Below are positions 24,562 to 36,449 of a stretch of DNA of 64,000 bases, one piece after another. The notes beneath the pieces were generated by a model. That model saw nothing but the letters and a program-made list of their open reading frames with translations. It had not been told where the DNA came from and did not search any database. Within the stretch, counting starts at the first letter, position 1, and every line of letters begins with the position of its first letter. The translations under genes were made by a program, and so were the position numbers. Origin of the DNA: Cyathus striatus (taxonomy: Eukaryota; Basidiomycota; Agaricomycetes; Agaricales; Nidulariaceae); the NCBI GenBank assembly GCA_025738555.1, contig JAOVFP010000018.1, forward strand, positions 3,240,010 through 3,304,009, written 5' to 3'.

Positions 24562-27500
24562 ATGGCAGAACATCCAACCGCATCATGGCAAACAATGCAG
24601 GAGGGCAATGTTTTTTATAGGCGTCAACAGTTATATTCAATCACAGGTAAACTTCCCGAATTGAGCGACTATATTGCCGCAGGTTGTCGATATGGAGGGC
24701 CTATTGGTACGTAGCCTGTATTAAGTGCAATAAAAAGTTATTCATATTCATAACCCAGCTCTCATGAGGGACAACACGAAGTTATTAGTTTTAGGTCGCT
24801 CGACCCCGGCCTTTACGAAGTCGCAAATCCAGATATATTCTTCAGCAGGAGAAGGTTTATTACTGTTTAGTGTGGATGATTTACCTTTCATATATACGTT
24901 GGCGAGCAACTGACTTAGAATGTGCAGTGGGACCAAGCCAAGATAGTTCGCTTCGGCTGGACATTAGATGAGAGGCTTGTAGTACTAAACGAAGAAGGTG
25001 TTTATCGAATATATGATCTCCAGGGAGAATATGAGCAGCATTCACTGGGGACTGAAGCTGCTGAACTGGGCATTATTGACGCACGGATACACGGTACCGG
25101 TCTCGTGGCATTTACCAGCACCTTGACGTTACTGGAAGTTAAGAACTGGGATGGCGGGCGCCCTTTGACATTGGCAAACCCTGGTTCGTACCCCCTAATT
25201 TTGACGTACTATCGCTAAATAAAAGCACTAGGTCTGTCTGAACCGCCGCATTCATGGGCTGTAATCCCACCTGACTTAAATATCTCAAGACATGTCGAGG
25301 TGTTGCTATCCGTAGATAACACAATATACACAGTGGATAACCTTGAAAACATTGATCAACGCCTTTCTCGGGGTCCCTTTACACATGTCTCTCCCTCACC
25401 CAACGGCAAATCCCTGGCATTGTTGACTTTCACAGGAACTCTTTGGGTTGTCTCAACTGACTTTCAAAGAAGCATGGCCGAATTCGATACGAACAACGTC
25501 GGTGCAGAAGGTTCTGTTAGGCAGGTCGAGTGGTGCGGTAACGACGCTATCCTAGTTACGTGGGACTCGTTGGTCGTTCTTGTTGGGCCTTTCGGTGACA
25601 CGCTCCGGTACGTTGTTCCTTTATGTATAAGGGAAACTTATCATCCAGTGTCTACAATACAGGTATTTTTATTCCGGGTCCGTATTCGCAATAACTGAAA
25701 TGGACGGTGTGCGAATAATGAGCCCCGATGTTTGCGACTTCATCCAAAAGGTTCCAGGTGGGCTACCGCTCTAATTTCTAATCTTGTTCGGACATTTATA
25801 CTTCATCAGCTTGCACTATATCAATCTTCCGCCCTGGCTCTACTTCTCCGTCAGCCATCCTCTATGATGCATGGGAAAGCTTTACAAACCGCTCACCTAA
25901 GGCGGACGAAAGCATCCGCAGTATTCGGCCTGACTTGGCTAAAGCTGTTGACGAATGCATTGAAGCTGCTGGTCAGGAGTGGGAGCCATATTGGCAACGA
26001 TGTCTTCTAAATGTTAGTCCACGGGGTAGGGAAGTCTCGGGGTTCTCTGACCTTTTTTTATCGTAGGCAGCCAAATTCGGTCGTGGGTATCTTGATTTCC
26101 ATAACCCGACTGATTTTATCCACATGGGGCAGACTCTCAAGGTTCTCAATGCGGTTCGATTCTACGAAATTGGTATTCCTTTAACATATTCCCAGTAAGT
26201 ACATGCCTTAGACGCTCACAATATTCTTACAATTGCAAACAGACATAATTATGCGTCACCATCACATCTAATTGCTCGCCTGACGTCAAGAAATTTGCAC
26301 CTTCTTGCTCTCCGTATATCTTCTTTCCTGTCATTGAAACCAGATGCTGTCCTCAGGCACTGGGCATGTGCTAAGATTATAAAGTCAAGACCGTCAACCA
26401 CAGGAACAGGGAAGGATGCCGAGCTAGCAGGGGACGATGAAGTATGTAAACTTATCGTTCAGAAGTTTCAGCAGCTAGGGGTGCCAATGTAAGCTATGCC
26501 GACATTGCAAAACGAGCATGGGAAGTCGGTCGTACTGGTTTGGCTACAAAGGCATGTCCATATTCTTTCCCTATCGAATCTCGTCCCATAACCCCTTGTA
26601 TATCTCGGTAGCTTTTGGATCATGAACCCAAAGCTTCAGACCAGGTTCCATTATTACTCTCGATGAAAGAGGATGGATTGGCTTTGGAGAAAGCAGTCGA
26701 CAGTGGTGATACAGAGCTTGGTAAGGATCTTATTTCCATTTTTGCTTCTTTTGCTGAAGGAGGAATCCAGCTTACCATGTTCTTTTACATCTTCACAAGC
26801 GGCTGCCTCTGGGGTCCTTCTTCAGACTTCTCGAAGACGGGGGCCCGAAGCTTGCCCCTGCCAGTAAGCTCCTTGAGGTGTATGCGCGAGAACAGAATCG
26901 GGAAATGCTTCGGGATTTCTATTACTCGGATGATCGGCGAGTAGAAAGTGCTGTTTTGTGTCTGGAAGAAGCCGCTGTGATGACTGTATGGGGTTGCTAT
27001 ATCTTCGAGGAAAAAATGGGTTAACATTGCCTAGGATCCAGCATCGATAATAAGTTCAGTCAAAACTGCCCAGAAATTCTTTTCCGAAGATAAGGATCGG
27101 TCATTTGAAGCCAAGGTCATTATTTTCATTATCCTTCCGTTCCTTGGGTTGCTTATACCTCATATTGTTTACCCAGATGATGGATGAAAATGTTCGAATT
27201 CTCACACTACAACAACAACTTGAGAAAGAAGTGGATGGGAACATAACATTTTTTGGTTTGAGTGTCAATGAAACCATTCGCATGTGCATACTCAACGGCT
27301 TATCCAAACGTGTTGACAAGATTAAGAGTGATTTTAAAGTCCCAGACAAACGGTTGTAATTTTTTCCCTGAATTCCGATTTAATTAATTCGTATTGATTT
27401 TTGTTGTAGGTTTTGGTATGTCAAGTTACACGCCCTGACAGAGGCGCGAGACTTCGATGGTCTCGATGCATTTTCCAGGTCAAAGCGAAGTCCCATAGGG

Positions 27501-27790
27501 TATGAACCATTCGTGCGGCACTTGGTTGAAAAAGGTCATGCAAAGGAAGCTGTGGGATATGTGGCTCGATGTGATTCACCGAAGCGTGCAGATTTGTACG
27601 TTGAATGTGGTGAGTGGCGTTTGGCTGGTAAAGAGTGCAAGGATCGTGGAGATAAAGCCAAATTGGAGTGAGCGTGTTTTGATGCTTATCTTTTCAGAAG
27701 CTTATGTTCTTTATCAGGGAACTGAAGAAGAGGTGTCCGAACTCCATGATAGCGAGAGAGCTCGATCAATTAGCCTCTACCATGAAGTAG
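24562..27790 (+). CDS. VPS16: HOPS/CORVET core subunit Vps16, with one single-base frameshift
   Basis: Fourteen exons (first 24562-24706, last 27718-27790) give about 849 residues once the frame break is allowed for; human Vps16 has 839. The N-terminal beta-propeller shows [49 protein letters not shown] and [15 protein letters not shown]. The C-terminal helical domain shows [38 protein letters not shown] and [11 protein letters not shown]. The protein tethers endosomes and vacuoles before SNARE-mediated fusion. Exon 8 (26243-26551) loses frame at a G-run (26478-26481): one more G joins both halves perfectly. The intron at 26552-26611 has a GC donor (AAG|GCATGT). The gene converges with the SPX-EXS gene, with 245 bp between stops. 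Confidence 0.93.
26478..26481 (+). other. Frameshift site (missing base in G-run) in VPS16
   Basis: CTAGGGGTGCC ends the upstream frame at TAA 11 bases later, while the downstream conserved [15 protein letters not shown] lies one frame away. No splice pair fits in the gap. Confidence 0.75.
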
Positions 27791-28035
27791 TATCACAGCT
27801 ATCTACTTAGCTGTGTCTTCAAGTTTGCCATTATAATCTGACATAATACCCCTCTAATAAGTATTGAAGCTTGAAGATTTATCGACAGCGAATATATTAG
27901 CGTCTTGATACACAAAATAAAATAGCAAGATAGTAAAATAACAAGATTGAAAGTGCCAGATCGAACTAAACTGCAAGTAATCATAGCAAATAAATAACAT
28001 TGACGTTAGATAAAAAAAACTTTTATGTGACACGT

Positions 28036-31000
28036 TCAGCGCTTTTTCAGGTGAGCGTCTTCGCCATCGTCGTCGCCGTCCTCTTCACGTGAAGCATCGT
28101 CGAACGAATATGGCAAAGGAACTTCCCGGGTAACACGATACTGATCCATGTTACCCAAGTGCTCGTTTTCAAGACGGTCTACAACTGAAGTAAGTAAAGA
28201 AGTAGCAAGATCTTAACACTACTTACAGAAGTTCCACTGCCATCTTCGAAGCATTTCGAACACTGCGGCAATAAATGTCCGTAGTTGTATGTTCGGACCA
28301 CCTTGAGGAATATATATAACCCACATAAACCTCAGAAGTACATTGGAGATCTGAAATCAATTAGAAAATATGTCAGGGTCTGAATGGAAAAGTTGGCTAA
28401 CGATAGCAAAATAATATAACTACAAAACAACTGTCAATAATGCATGACGTTGGGAGGTCAATATGACTTACCGGAATATGGTTTGTATATACAACCTCTT
28501 CACGTAGAAATGGATATCGTGTGTGCACGCGCAGCAGAGACCAGTCCATAAATAAGTCCTGCAGAGGCATAAGTAGTTGTTCGAAAAGCATCGAGAAATT
28601 TTATACCCAGCACGATGCATATATAGAATAGTTTGCATTGAATAAACACCATAGTACAAAAAGCGCACCACGGTGGTTAATACCTGGCCAAATATTTGAG
28701 ACAATTAGAGAATTACACCAGAAACGGTAGTACCTTGATGCCGCCACATGTAATAAAAGAAATAGCTAATAATCCCAGAACCATACTTCCCACCCTGTCC
28801 ATTAACGTATGTCAGCAGCAAATAGAACTTTCGGATGAAGTCAATTACATTAATAAGATGAGTTATGAGCTTGGAATCTGCGTAACGTTTAATACTTTGA
28901 ACTAAACGGACGATCAACGGCAAGACAGCAAGGATGAAGATCACTGGCCAGTAGGAAGATGAGGCCCCGCACTTCCTCCAGTTCTCATCGAAGCCGCGAT
29001 TATATACGCAACCGATGAGATAAAGATTGGATAGCGTGAACACAAGACTACAAAACTGATCTCTGAAAACTTTAGATAAGCACAACGACGAGCTAATAGT
29101 GGGTAAAGAACATACCCCATCCAGAAATCAGCAAACTAAAGCAGACGTTAGCACAGGAACTTGTCTCACATTCATGAACTAATTACCTCAACTCTCCGGG
29201 TTCCCGAGAGTAGTAACCTTGCAAAATTGCGTAGTAACCAGTATCTGGAGTTCCTAAACAGTACTGGGAACGGTTGTATAAAGATTACTCCGGCCAACCC
29301 GAGCCATGCCAACGGCCAGACTACGGGAGATACTGTTCCAGCACGGTAAAAGGACAAGAAAAATGCGTAGCAAAGAGTACAAAATAGAATACTTGGTACC
29401 TGCGAACGAGTGAGCCCGGGGGTATCGGTGTCAATCAAACTAGGACCAAACCTCAAAATATTCTCGGTAATCCAAACGGGTCCGTAGATCCAATTCTATC
29501 TCAGATTGTCAGGTACTCCCAAAGAAGTAGTGATTCTCATAAACGCACCGAAAATGAAAACGTAGTTGATCCGGGAATGAGACCACACGAGCAGGTTGAG
29601 ACCTACCAACAATGAGAATATGACAGGAATAGCAAGGACGCCGTATATAAACAGCAGTCCATCCCACCCGGGAATCTCCATCCGTGTCTGTGGTTCAAAA
29701 GCTAAACAAGCTATCAGCTCAGAAGCCCGAGAAAATCGAAGGAAGATATTAACATTTTACAAGGCCTCCGATGAGGGCAGGAATGGCAGCTCCTATAAAA
29801 ATACCGGACCTGAAGGTGCTATAATGGTGACTTTTGACATGACTACCAGCACGCAAACGTGTCATGGCCTTCTTCTTATCCCCACGCACTGTAGTCAGAT
29901 TAGATAACGGCAAGGTGATGAGGTATCCAAACAGCATACTAAAGGCGGATGCATATACATCTTCCATGTCTTTCATCATATTCCTTATAGCCTTATCGGA
30001 AGCGAAGGCACTCTTGTCGATCTATTCACAGCGGTGGTTAGCGTCGACCGTCGGAGCCGCTTCTAAACCGACCTTCTCCGACATGTATTGATTCTGAGCA
30101 GGGATCTACAGAAGAGTTAAAGCTAACAATCCTTGGTTTCCCATGACACTCACCTTCGTAACTTTCTCAAACTTCTTCAGCGCCTTACGAAACCCCGTAA
30201 TATTTAGCACCTGTACGATACGTTCAAACAGAAGACGGACTAGTACACAAATAGTAACGTACCCTGTAGTTGTGGAGGACTTCCAGACCACTACAATATC
30301 TTAGCACACTCACTACGACCTTCAGACATATAAAACATACCGATAGAACTCAAGGACCGCCTTCTTGAGCTTCTTCTTTGCGTAGAGATAGTTGTCTGGG
30401 TCCGCCGAAAGTGCGACACTTCGCTTTCCAACGTTTCCTTTAGTTTCTTCCACTGGGTCTTCGTCACTATCCTTGTCCTTATTAGAGCTGGAGCGAACCA
30501 TTCGCGTGATTGAGGACCGGGCGGAACCGACATTCCAACCTCGATTTTGATCACGACTGATCTAGTTAGTGGTTACATGTGTGGGCACGATGCAGACACT
30601 CTGAAATATCACATCGTGGCTTACTGGAGGCGTCTTCTTCGTCTCTTCCTTGGCTTCTTCAGGATCTGATTCAACAGGTCCCTTACTGTGATTTGGGATC
30701 TCGGGCGTGAACTTGGACCTGATTGTCGCGGTTATACCGGAAGACCAGGCCGACTTCGGATGCTTTTTCTGGAGATATTGTTAACGGAGTATGGATATGA
30801 CGGCATTAGACAATGTCGTACAAGAATTAGTTCTCGATGATCGTTTAGTTCACTCAGTTGTTCCTGAAGCAACTTTCCACGTGCTAGCATTTCTTTTTCC
30901 CGAGCTATGTAAAAGGACTCTACTTTATCAAGCTGGGCATCAAGCATGGCAAAGAATTCGAATTCATGACTAGGAAGCTCGGGTAGTAACTCCTGAAGGG

Positions 31001-31670
31001 GAAGAGCAGCCAACGGTTTCGCGTGGGTTGTCATTGGACTATTCACTACATTACTGTCAGCACGGGAACTTCACTTCTATAACAATCGAACGCATACTAG
31101 TACGGCTGGGCAGGCTCTGGTTATGCCCTCTTCGAAAACTAGAAATAGACATCCCTCGAGCAAATGAAGGTCTTCGACCACGCATGGATTGTCGACGCGT
31201 TAAACCTGGCACCGCAGAAGCTGAGGTTGCCGAAGTTTCTGCTACGCCATGGTCTGAGACCTGAGAAATTGCCGGCGGTGATATTCTATCAACAGTGTGT
31301 AGACTCGCAGTCTCTGAATGTGTGTCAGATTGTCTCGTAGCTTCCAATGGAAGTTCATCTTGTGAGGATGCGGGGGAATCTGTCAGTTCGATGCCTTGCT
31401 GCGCCTTACGTATTGCAGCAATGCGCTTTTTAATCCACGATAGTCGCTACGGTGAAAATAGGTCTATAACGAGAAGAATGAAAGAAGTTAAAAGGACGAA
31501 CATGTATGCCTTTTTCCATTCTGGAGTCTACAAAAACGGTGAGCGTATGGACTTTTGAATGTGGTGTACTCCATATATACCTGGGTGTCCTGTAAGTATC
31601 TGGTTATCAAAAGCGGTCAATAAGCTGCTAGAAGTGGACGAAGTATGTGAACGAACCGTGCAAACTTCAT
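28036..31670 (-). CDS. SPX-EXS domain phosphate exporter (Syg1/XPR1 family)
   Basis: This is a minus-strand gene with about 22 exons; the start is 31670 and the TGA stop 28036-28038. The SPX domain opens with MKFARF then DTQTPEWKKAYIDYRGLKKR and ends with YLYAKKKLKKAVLEFYR and GFRKALKKFEKVTK. These parts sense inositol pyrophosphates. A polytopic region follows (SGIFIGAAIPALIGGLV; IPGWDGLLFIYGVLAIPVIF; PSILFCTLCYAFFLSFYRAG). The EXS domain has DQFCSLVFTLSNLYLIGC, GGKYGSGIISYFFYYMWRHQG and LENEHLGNMDQYRVTRE. XPR1 relatives export phosphate; Syg1 also links to G-protein signalling. The first three exons are tiny (31653-31670, 31581-31589, 31502-31527). The exon 4 to 5 junction (31087 to about 31045) is one base out of phase with the obvious GTATGC donor, so the sequence may lack a base nearby. 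Confidence 0.9.
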
Positions 31671-33730
31671 GATTGGCTAAGGAGAGTTTCAGAAGAAATA
31701 AGAGATGAATTGAACAAAGGGAAGGTGGAAACATATACTCAAGAGACGGGCAGAGTGAATGAATGAAATATTTTTATGCAGGAGCTGGGATCCTTTTTAA
31801 AAGTTGAATCAACGTCCAGCGAGGCCTGTCGCCAACAACCAACCAACGACGAGCAACGCAGGGTGTTGGCTCAGCGATCACTTATGCTTTCACCGGTCCA
31901 CATGGTCCGGCCAATTTATTTTAGGTCCTTCCAAAGTCTTTCCTTCCAGCTTCCATTCCAACACAGTTTCTGCCTGCTATACCGTTTACTATGCTACTAA
32001 AGTCTTCACAGGCGGGCCCGAAGCGATGGGTGAACTTCCACGTATTACTTGCAAGTTACATGAAGGGATAGGGGGTCGCCGCCAGTAAGTATTATAGCCG
32101 AAATTCAGCTCAAATTCACGGCCTTATCACGGCCAACAATTGTGTTGACCAGGCGGCAACTTGGCGACAATAACTCAAGTCTACTCACTCGTTGTTTAAC
32201 CTTGCCTCGCTCCCCCAGCGATTTCTCTCGAGTCTCAGTCTATAATTGCCCACTTGCTCTATCCTTCCTAAGTTCATGACTATGTAATGCAAGCCTTGTA
32301 CGCTTCCGCAGAGTGGGGACTAGGTTTGTGATACCTAACCTCAGGCCACGCCAGGGCCAGTGACATCTCATTTGGACCAAATTTGGACCTCACCTTGTCC
32401 TCCTCGAAGGCTTTTGACCATTGGAATGCAATATACGGTTATCTCTGGAACTCCCGGCTGTGGAACCTCCGACTCTCATTAATGCCGTCGCATTTTTCTA
32501 GTGATCAGCAATCATACTTATCATGTAGCGAACATGCAGCGTTTTTTCTCAGGCCTGCAGACTCTTCAGAACCAAGCTGTACTATGAGAGCCATTCCACA
32601 TATATGATTCAAATTGGCTTTTCGGATACCCCGTTGCCTAACTCGTAGTTAGAGTGCACTTTTCTGCGCCACTTCGAGTCATCAGAGTCGGTGCAGTCTA
32701 AGTACACCGGCGATGATAATCATTGTTGCTCAAAACCCAAGGTGCTTTATACACCCACAGAATCAGACTGGACATACATCAAATCATTCATACAAACCAT
32801 ACATTGTGGATTTCTGCGTTTAAGCTCGAATAATTTTTCAACGCTGACGTTGTATGTCTTTTAGTTCCCAGTTACAATGCCTGGTTATCAATGTTGTTAC
32901 CAAAGTTTCGATAACCCTATGTAGGTGGAAATCACTCATCATGCCATATAAATCTAAAATGTCGATTAAGGTGTGCCCATAAGTGTTGAACAACAAAGCT
33001 GTTGGGAACATCATAAGTATTGGTGGTCTGACTTGGGGGATTCGTATATTCAACGATACTATGCAATGAATGTTTGGCAATCTAAAGTCTGGCCGTGGCA
33101 ACGTTCACTTCCTTCGAAGCGTAATGGGTGACCACGCACACTTCACGTTGTCAATGATGTATAAATAACAACTCGGATGTCCTTTTGCTGTGGCCAATAG
33201 CTTAGCTTGATTGGGTCGTCACGAATTTATCTGATTCCGTGCCGCTGGCGTAGTGCTTATCGCGGGTATCATGAAATTTTTAAAATTCTCGATTTCGGTC
33301 CAAGAAGCCTATAAAAGCTTTAAAACGAAGGCACGGGTCATGTTTTTCCGGCTTGCTCTAACATGCTAAATACTGCTGTCTTAAAACATGGAAATCTCAC
33401 TCTAGTTAAATGTGAATCCACAGTAAGTCAGGGTTTACTCTCTCTAGGCTCTTTCCATGCGACTCTCTGGTTCCCTGACTGAAAGCTCCCTACTTCGCAT
33501 GGCCATAGATGCCCTCTTTATTGTTTTACGTTGGCTTTACGTCCATATGAACAACCTTCTTAGCGGGATTCTCAAGCATGTGTATTGATAAGGCCGCTCG
33601 GTGCCTCTTGCATAAACTACTGTAAATACTCCTTGGTCCAATTTAAGGCCCAAGACCTTGAAGAAGACTTTCCAACTCACCAGGGAAACCTCACGTACAG
33701 CCCAGCTTCCTCTGCGCACAGTGTTCAGTC
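31671..33730. other. Intergenic, 2.1 kb, nothing recognised
   Basis: It holds the promoter side of the SPX-EXS gene and the upstream region of the small secreted protein. Frames at 31804-32088 (+), 32383-32607 (+) and 32838-33101 (-) have no motif and no convincing splice partners. Confidence 0.35.
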
Positions 33731-34146
33731 ATGTTCTCAACGTTGAAATCCATTATGCTTCTTGCGCTCATCTCGCTTCCTTATTTCGTGTCTGGCCTTC
33801 CAACTGCAGACCCGGAACCGCAGATACTAGGTGATATCGTCTCTCCCTCAGAAATTGTGGGCGTCGTTGCCGGAGCTGTTGCTATTGCTGAAGCTGCGGC
33901 TGCGGCTGCATCTGGAAAACCCACCCACACTGTAATTTGTATGTTTATTTGTCCTATACTTTTGAGGTACCGTTTGTTTATTTCTTTTTGAAGGCGGAAC
34001 AGAGTATACAACCCAGACTGTAAGAATTAAATTTCCTCCGAAATCTTCAGAAACCATAAACCTTACATGGCTTACTACTCGTTTTATCTCTCCAGTCGCA
34101 TGATGCAACGTGCACTTTTCAGTCGGTTTCGGAGCACTTTGATTAA
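33731..34146 (+). CDS. Small secreted protein, 94 aa
   Basis: Exons 33731-33938, 33994-34019 (26 nt) and 34096-34146 encode 94 residues. The N-terminus has a clear signal peptide (MFSTLKSIMLLALISLPYF, cleavage probably near residue 22 after VSG). The predicted mature part has an Ala-rich segment (AVAIAEAAAAAASGK, about residues 50-64) and a short tail with two cysteines (VICGTEYTTQ and DATCTFQS), possibly one disulfide. No family is recognised; size and composition are those of fungal small secreted proteins. Introns are in phase and end in AAG and CAG. Whether it is an effector, a cell-wall peptide or a spurious model cannot be decided here. Confidence 0.55.
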
Positions 34147-34591
34147 GCTGTTCAAATGACTACAGTCGTTCTATCGCCTCTATCGTGTCTGTTACTGTTC
34201 AAATAGGCACCACTTAAATATATAGTAATTGTATTTGTTTTCCTCAAGCTGATTTGAAAGTGTTTTAGTTTGCTGTCTTAGAATTATAAATGATATGTTT
34301 TTGGTTTGTTTATGAGAATTTGGAAGGTTCGCGACACTGGCGCCGCCTGGCGGATGTTTCACGCGCTATTTGCTACTATTGACGCGTTACTGTGAGGTCA
34401 TCGGCCTGAGTTCTCACTTACTGTACTTAGAATGCGTTCACTGTTTGGAACGGAATCGACAACGCCTGGAACGCAAATGCGTTAATCATTATCTCATTGT
34501 TTTGAACATATTCCACTTCCTAGGTACTCTAGGCATCTCATTGCCACCTGTAACTTCCTTCCAGCAAATCATTAATCTCGATTCTCAAAAG
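34147..34591. other. Intergenic, 445 bp, promoter of the Mgr3-like gene
   Basis: No gene is seen. The reading frame of the next gene stays open upstream to 34370, but nothing conserved is visible before the chosen start. Confidence 0.3.
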
Positions 34592-36170
34592 ATGTCGATG
34601 AGGTTCCTCGCCATGCGCATGAAGCCAGGGCTACCTCCGCACGTCGTTTCGCGGCCCACTTGGTCGATAATTCGACGGGCGACATTAGCTACAGGTCCTG
34701 AATCCCAAGAGAAATGGATTAACATGGAGGAACCCGGGTCGCAGGAACACAAGTTCGTTGACCCTACCGCCCAGCCTCCTGGCGTTGCTCGAATGTCACC
34801 TATTCTTTCAATTTTGCTCGTGGCTGGTGTTGCGGCTACGATATACGGAATGTAGGCTCATATACTTCCTGTTGGAATACTTCATAGCTGAGACGGCCGG
34901 TCAGTTATGATATTTACGGGACTATGACTATGTGGCCCGTTTCCATACGGAAAGATCTACGCGCAGGTCTAGCTGCTAAATACAAAAACAACTTGGATCT
35001 TAGCGCACGCTACTTCCAGAGGCATTTATTTTACTTTATTACGGTGTACACGATCTAAATCATATCCCATAGAGCGTGGAATCAAGCTCGGGAGCTTCCT
35101 ATTGAAGACTTTAAAAGTCAACCATATCTCAAAACTACTGGAATCGGGATTACCCTCGCTGGTATTCTCGAGTCTGAGGGGAAACTAGAGCTAGCGTATA
35201 ACACATATGTTGAGACCATTGATCAGCTCATTCAAGCCAGGAAGCCCTTGAGCGGACAAGAGCACATGCGCACCGTCGCTCTCGCCTACAAACTTGGGGA
35301 AATGGCTCAAATGCTCAAGAAGCCTAGAGATGAAGAAGAAAGATGGCTTACTATGGCAGTCGAGACGATCATGAAGAAGGTTATGCAAAAGCCTATTACA
35401 ATCGGCGAAGTTGTCTCTCTTAAAGACAGCAAAATGGAAGAAGAATCTAAAATTATGGTTTCTGAGCTCCAGTTGCCCATGTGGGCTACCAATCAAGACA
35501 TTGCAGCTCCGTTCGAAGCTTTGGGGAGCTTTTACTCAAGGATTGGGAAGCTAGAGTCGGTATATTTCTGCGTTATACTGGACTTTTATAATTAACATAT
35601 TACGTCCGAAAAGCTTCGCTATGCCATTGTATCTCCAGGCTGTCTCAATTTTGATTCCGCCAGCTCCATCAACTAGTTCTGCCGATGACAAGTGCAGAGG
35701 TAAATTGTTCAAGCCCGTCATTATTATGTTGTTTCTGATATGCATGTATTAGGCGCACAATTGATGGGAAACATCTCCGAGCTTATTATGAGAGGCAATC
35801 CTTCCCAAGATAGCCTCGCACAAGCTGAAGCATGGGCTCAGAAAGGCCTTGAGGTGGCAGACAAAGAACGCAAAGGGTTCCGGAAGCACGCTATCTGCAA
35901 CGTTGCTTATGCGGTTATGTTGTACAACCTCGCCATGGTTCGTGAGGTTAGTACTTTTTATGATCGCCTTTATTCTCGCAGATATTTAACTCATTTGCAC
36001 AGATGAGTGGCGATGGCAAGAGAGCACGCGAGCTCCTCGTGCAGAGTTTGAACCTCTCTCAGGATATCGGGCTTGAAGAGGGCGTCTCCCATGCTAAGGA
36101 GGCACTTGCGGCTATCGACGTCGGAAAACCACAGTTCAAACCGGTGCTACCAGGTGGCGTCAAAGCATAA
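34592..36170 (+). CDS. Mgr3-like mitochondrial TPR protein (i-AAA protease adaptor family)
   Basis: Six exons (34592-34851, 34905-35021, 35073-35555, 35614-35699, 35753-35946, 36003-36170) encode 435 residues. A basic N-terminus resembling a presequence is followed by one transmembrane segment (SPILSILLVAGVAATIYGI, about 69-87) and a tetratricopeptide-like helical region: YKNNLDLSARYFQRAWNQA, LESEGKLELAYNTYVETID, FAMPLYLQAVSILIPP and LLVQSLNLSQDIGLEEGV. Yeast Mgr3 binds Mgr1 in the inner membrane and feeds substrates to the Yme1 protease. The intron 35022-35072 uses a GC donor (CAGAG|GCATTT). The third intron is best placed at 35556-35613; the more obvious GT at 35560 gives the wrong phase. 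An AATAAA lies at 36267-36272. The exact partner protease is inferred. Confidence 0.85.
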
Positions 36171-36449
36171 ATTAACAGTGTAGTGAGTGCAGGAGACAGG
36201 AAGAAAAAGAGCGTAGGTAGGGGAATAATATATATACTGTAATGCTCGTAATAGATGTCGATGTTAAATAAACGACCGTAAAACGAGTTGTATACTAGTT
36301 TTTTGTGTCCAAGCATAGCATACACTGAGCTCTAAAGGTTGCCATCCCAGCGTCGTCTTCCTCAAACCTTCAAAACAAATCAAAATGACAATAAACCCGA
36401 AACATGAGGTAGCCGTAGTATGTATACAGATAAGGATGAAATCTTGCGT

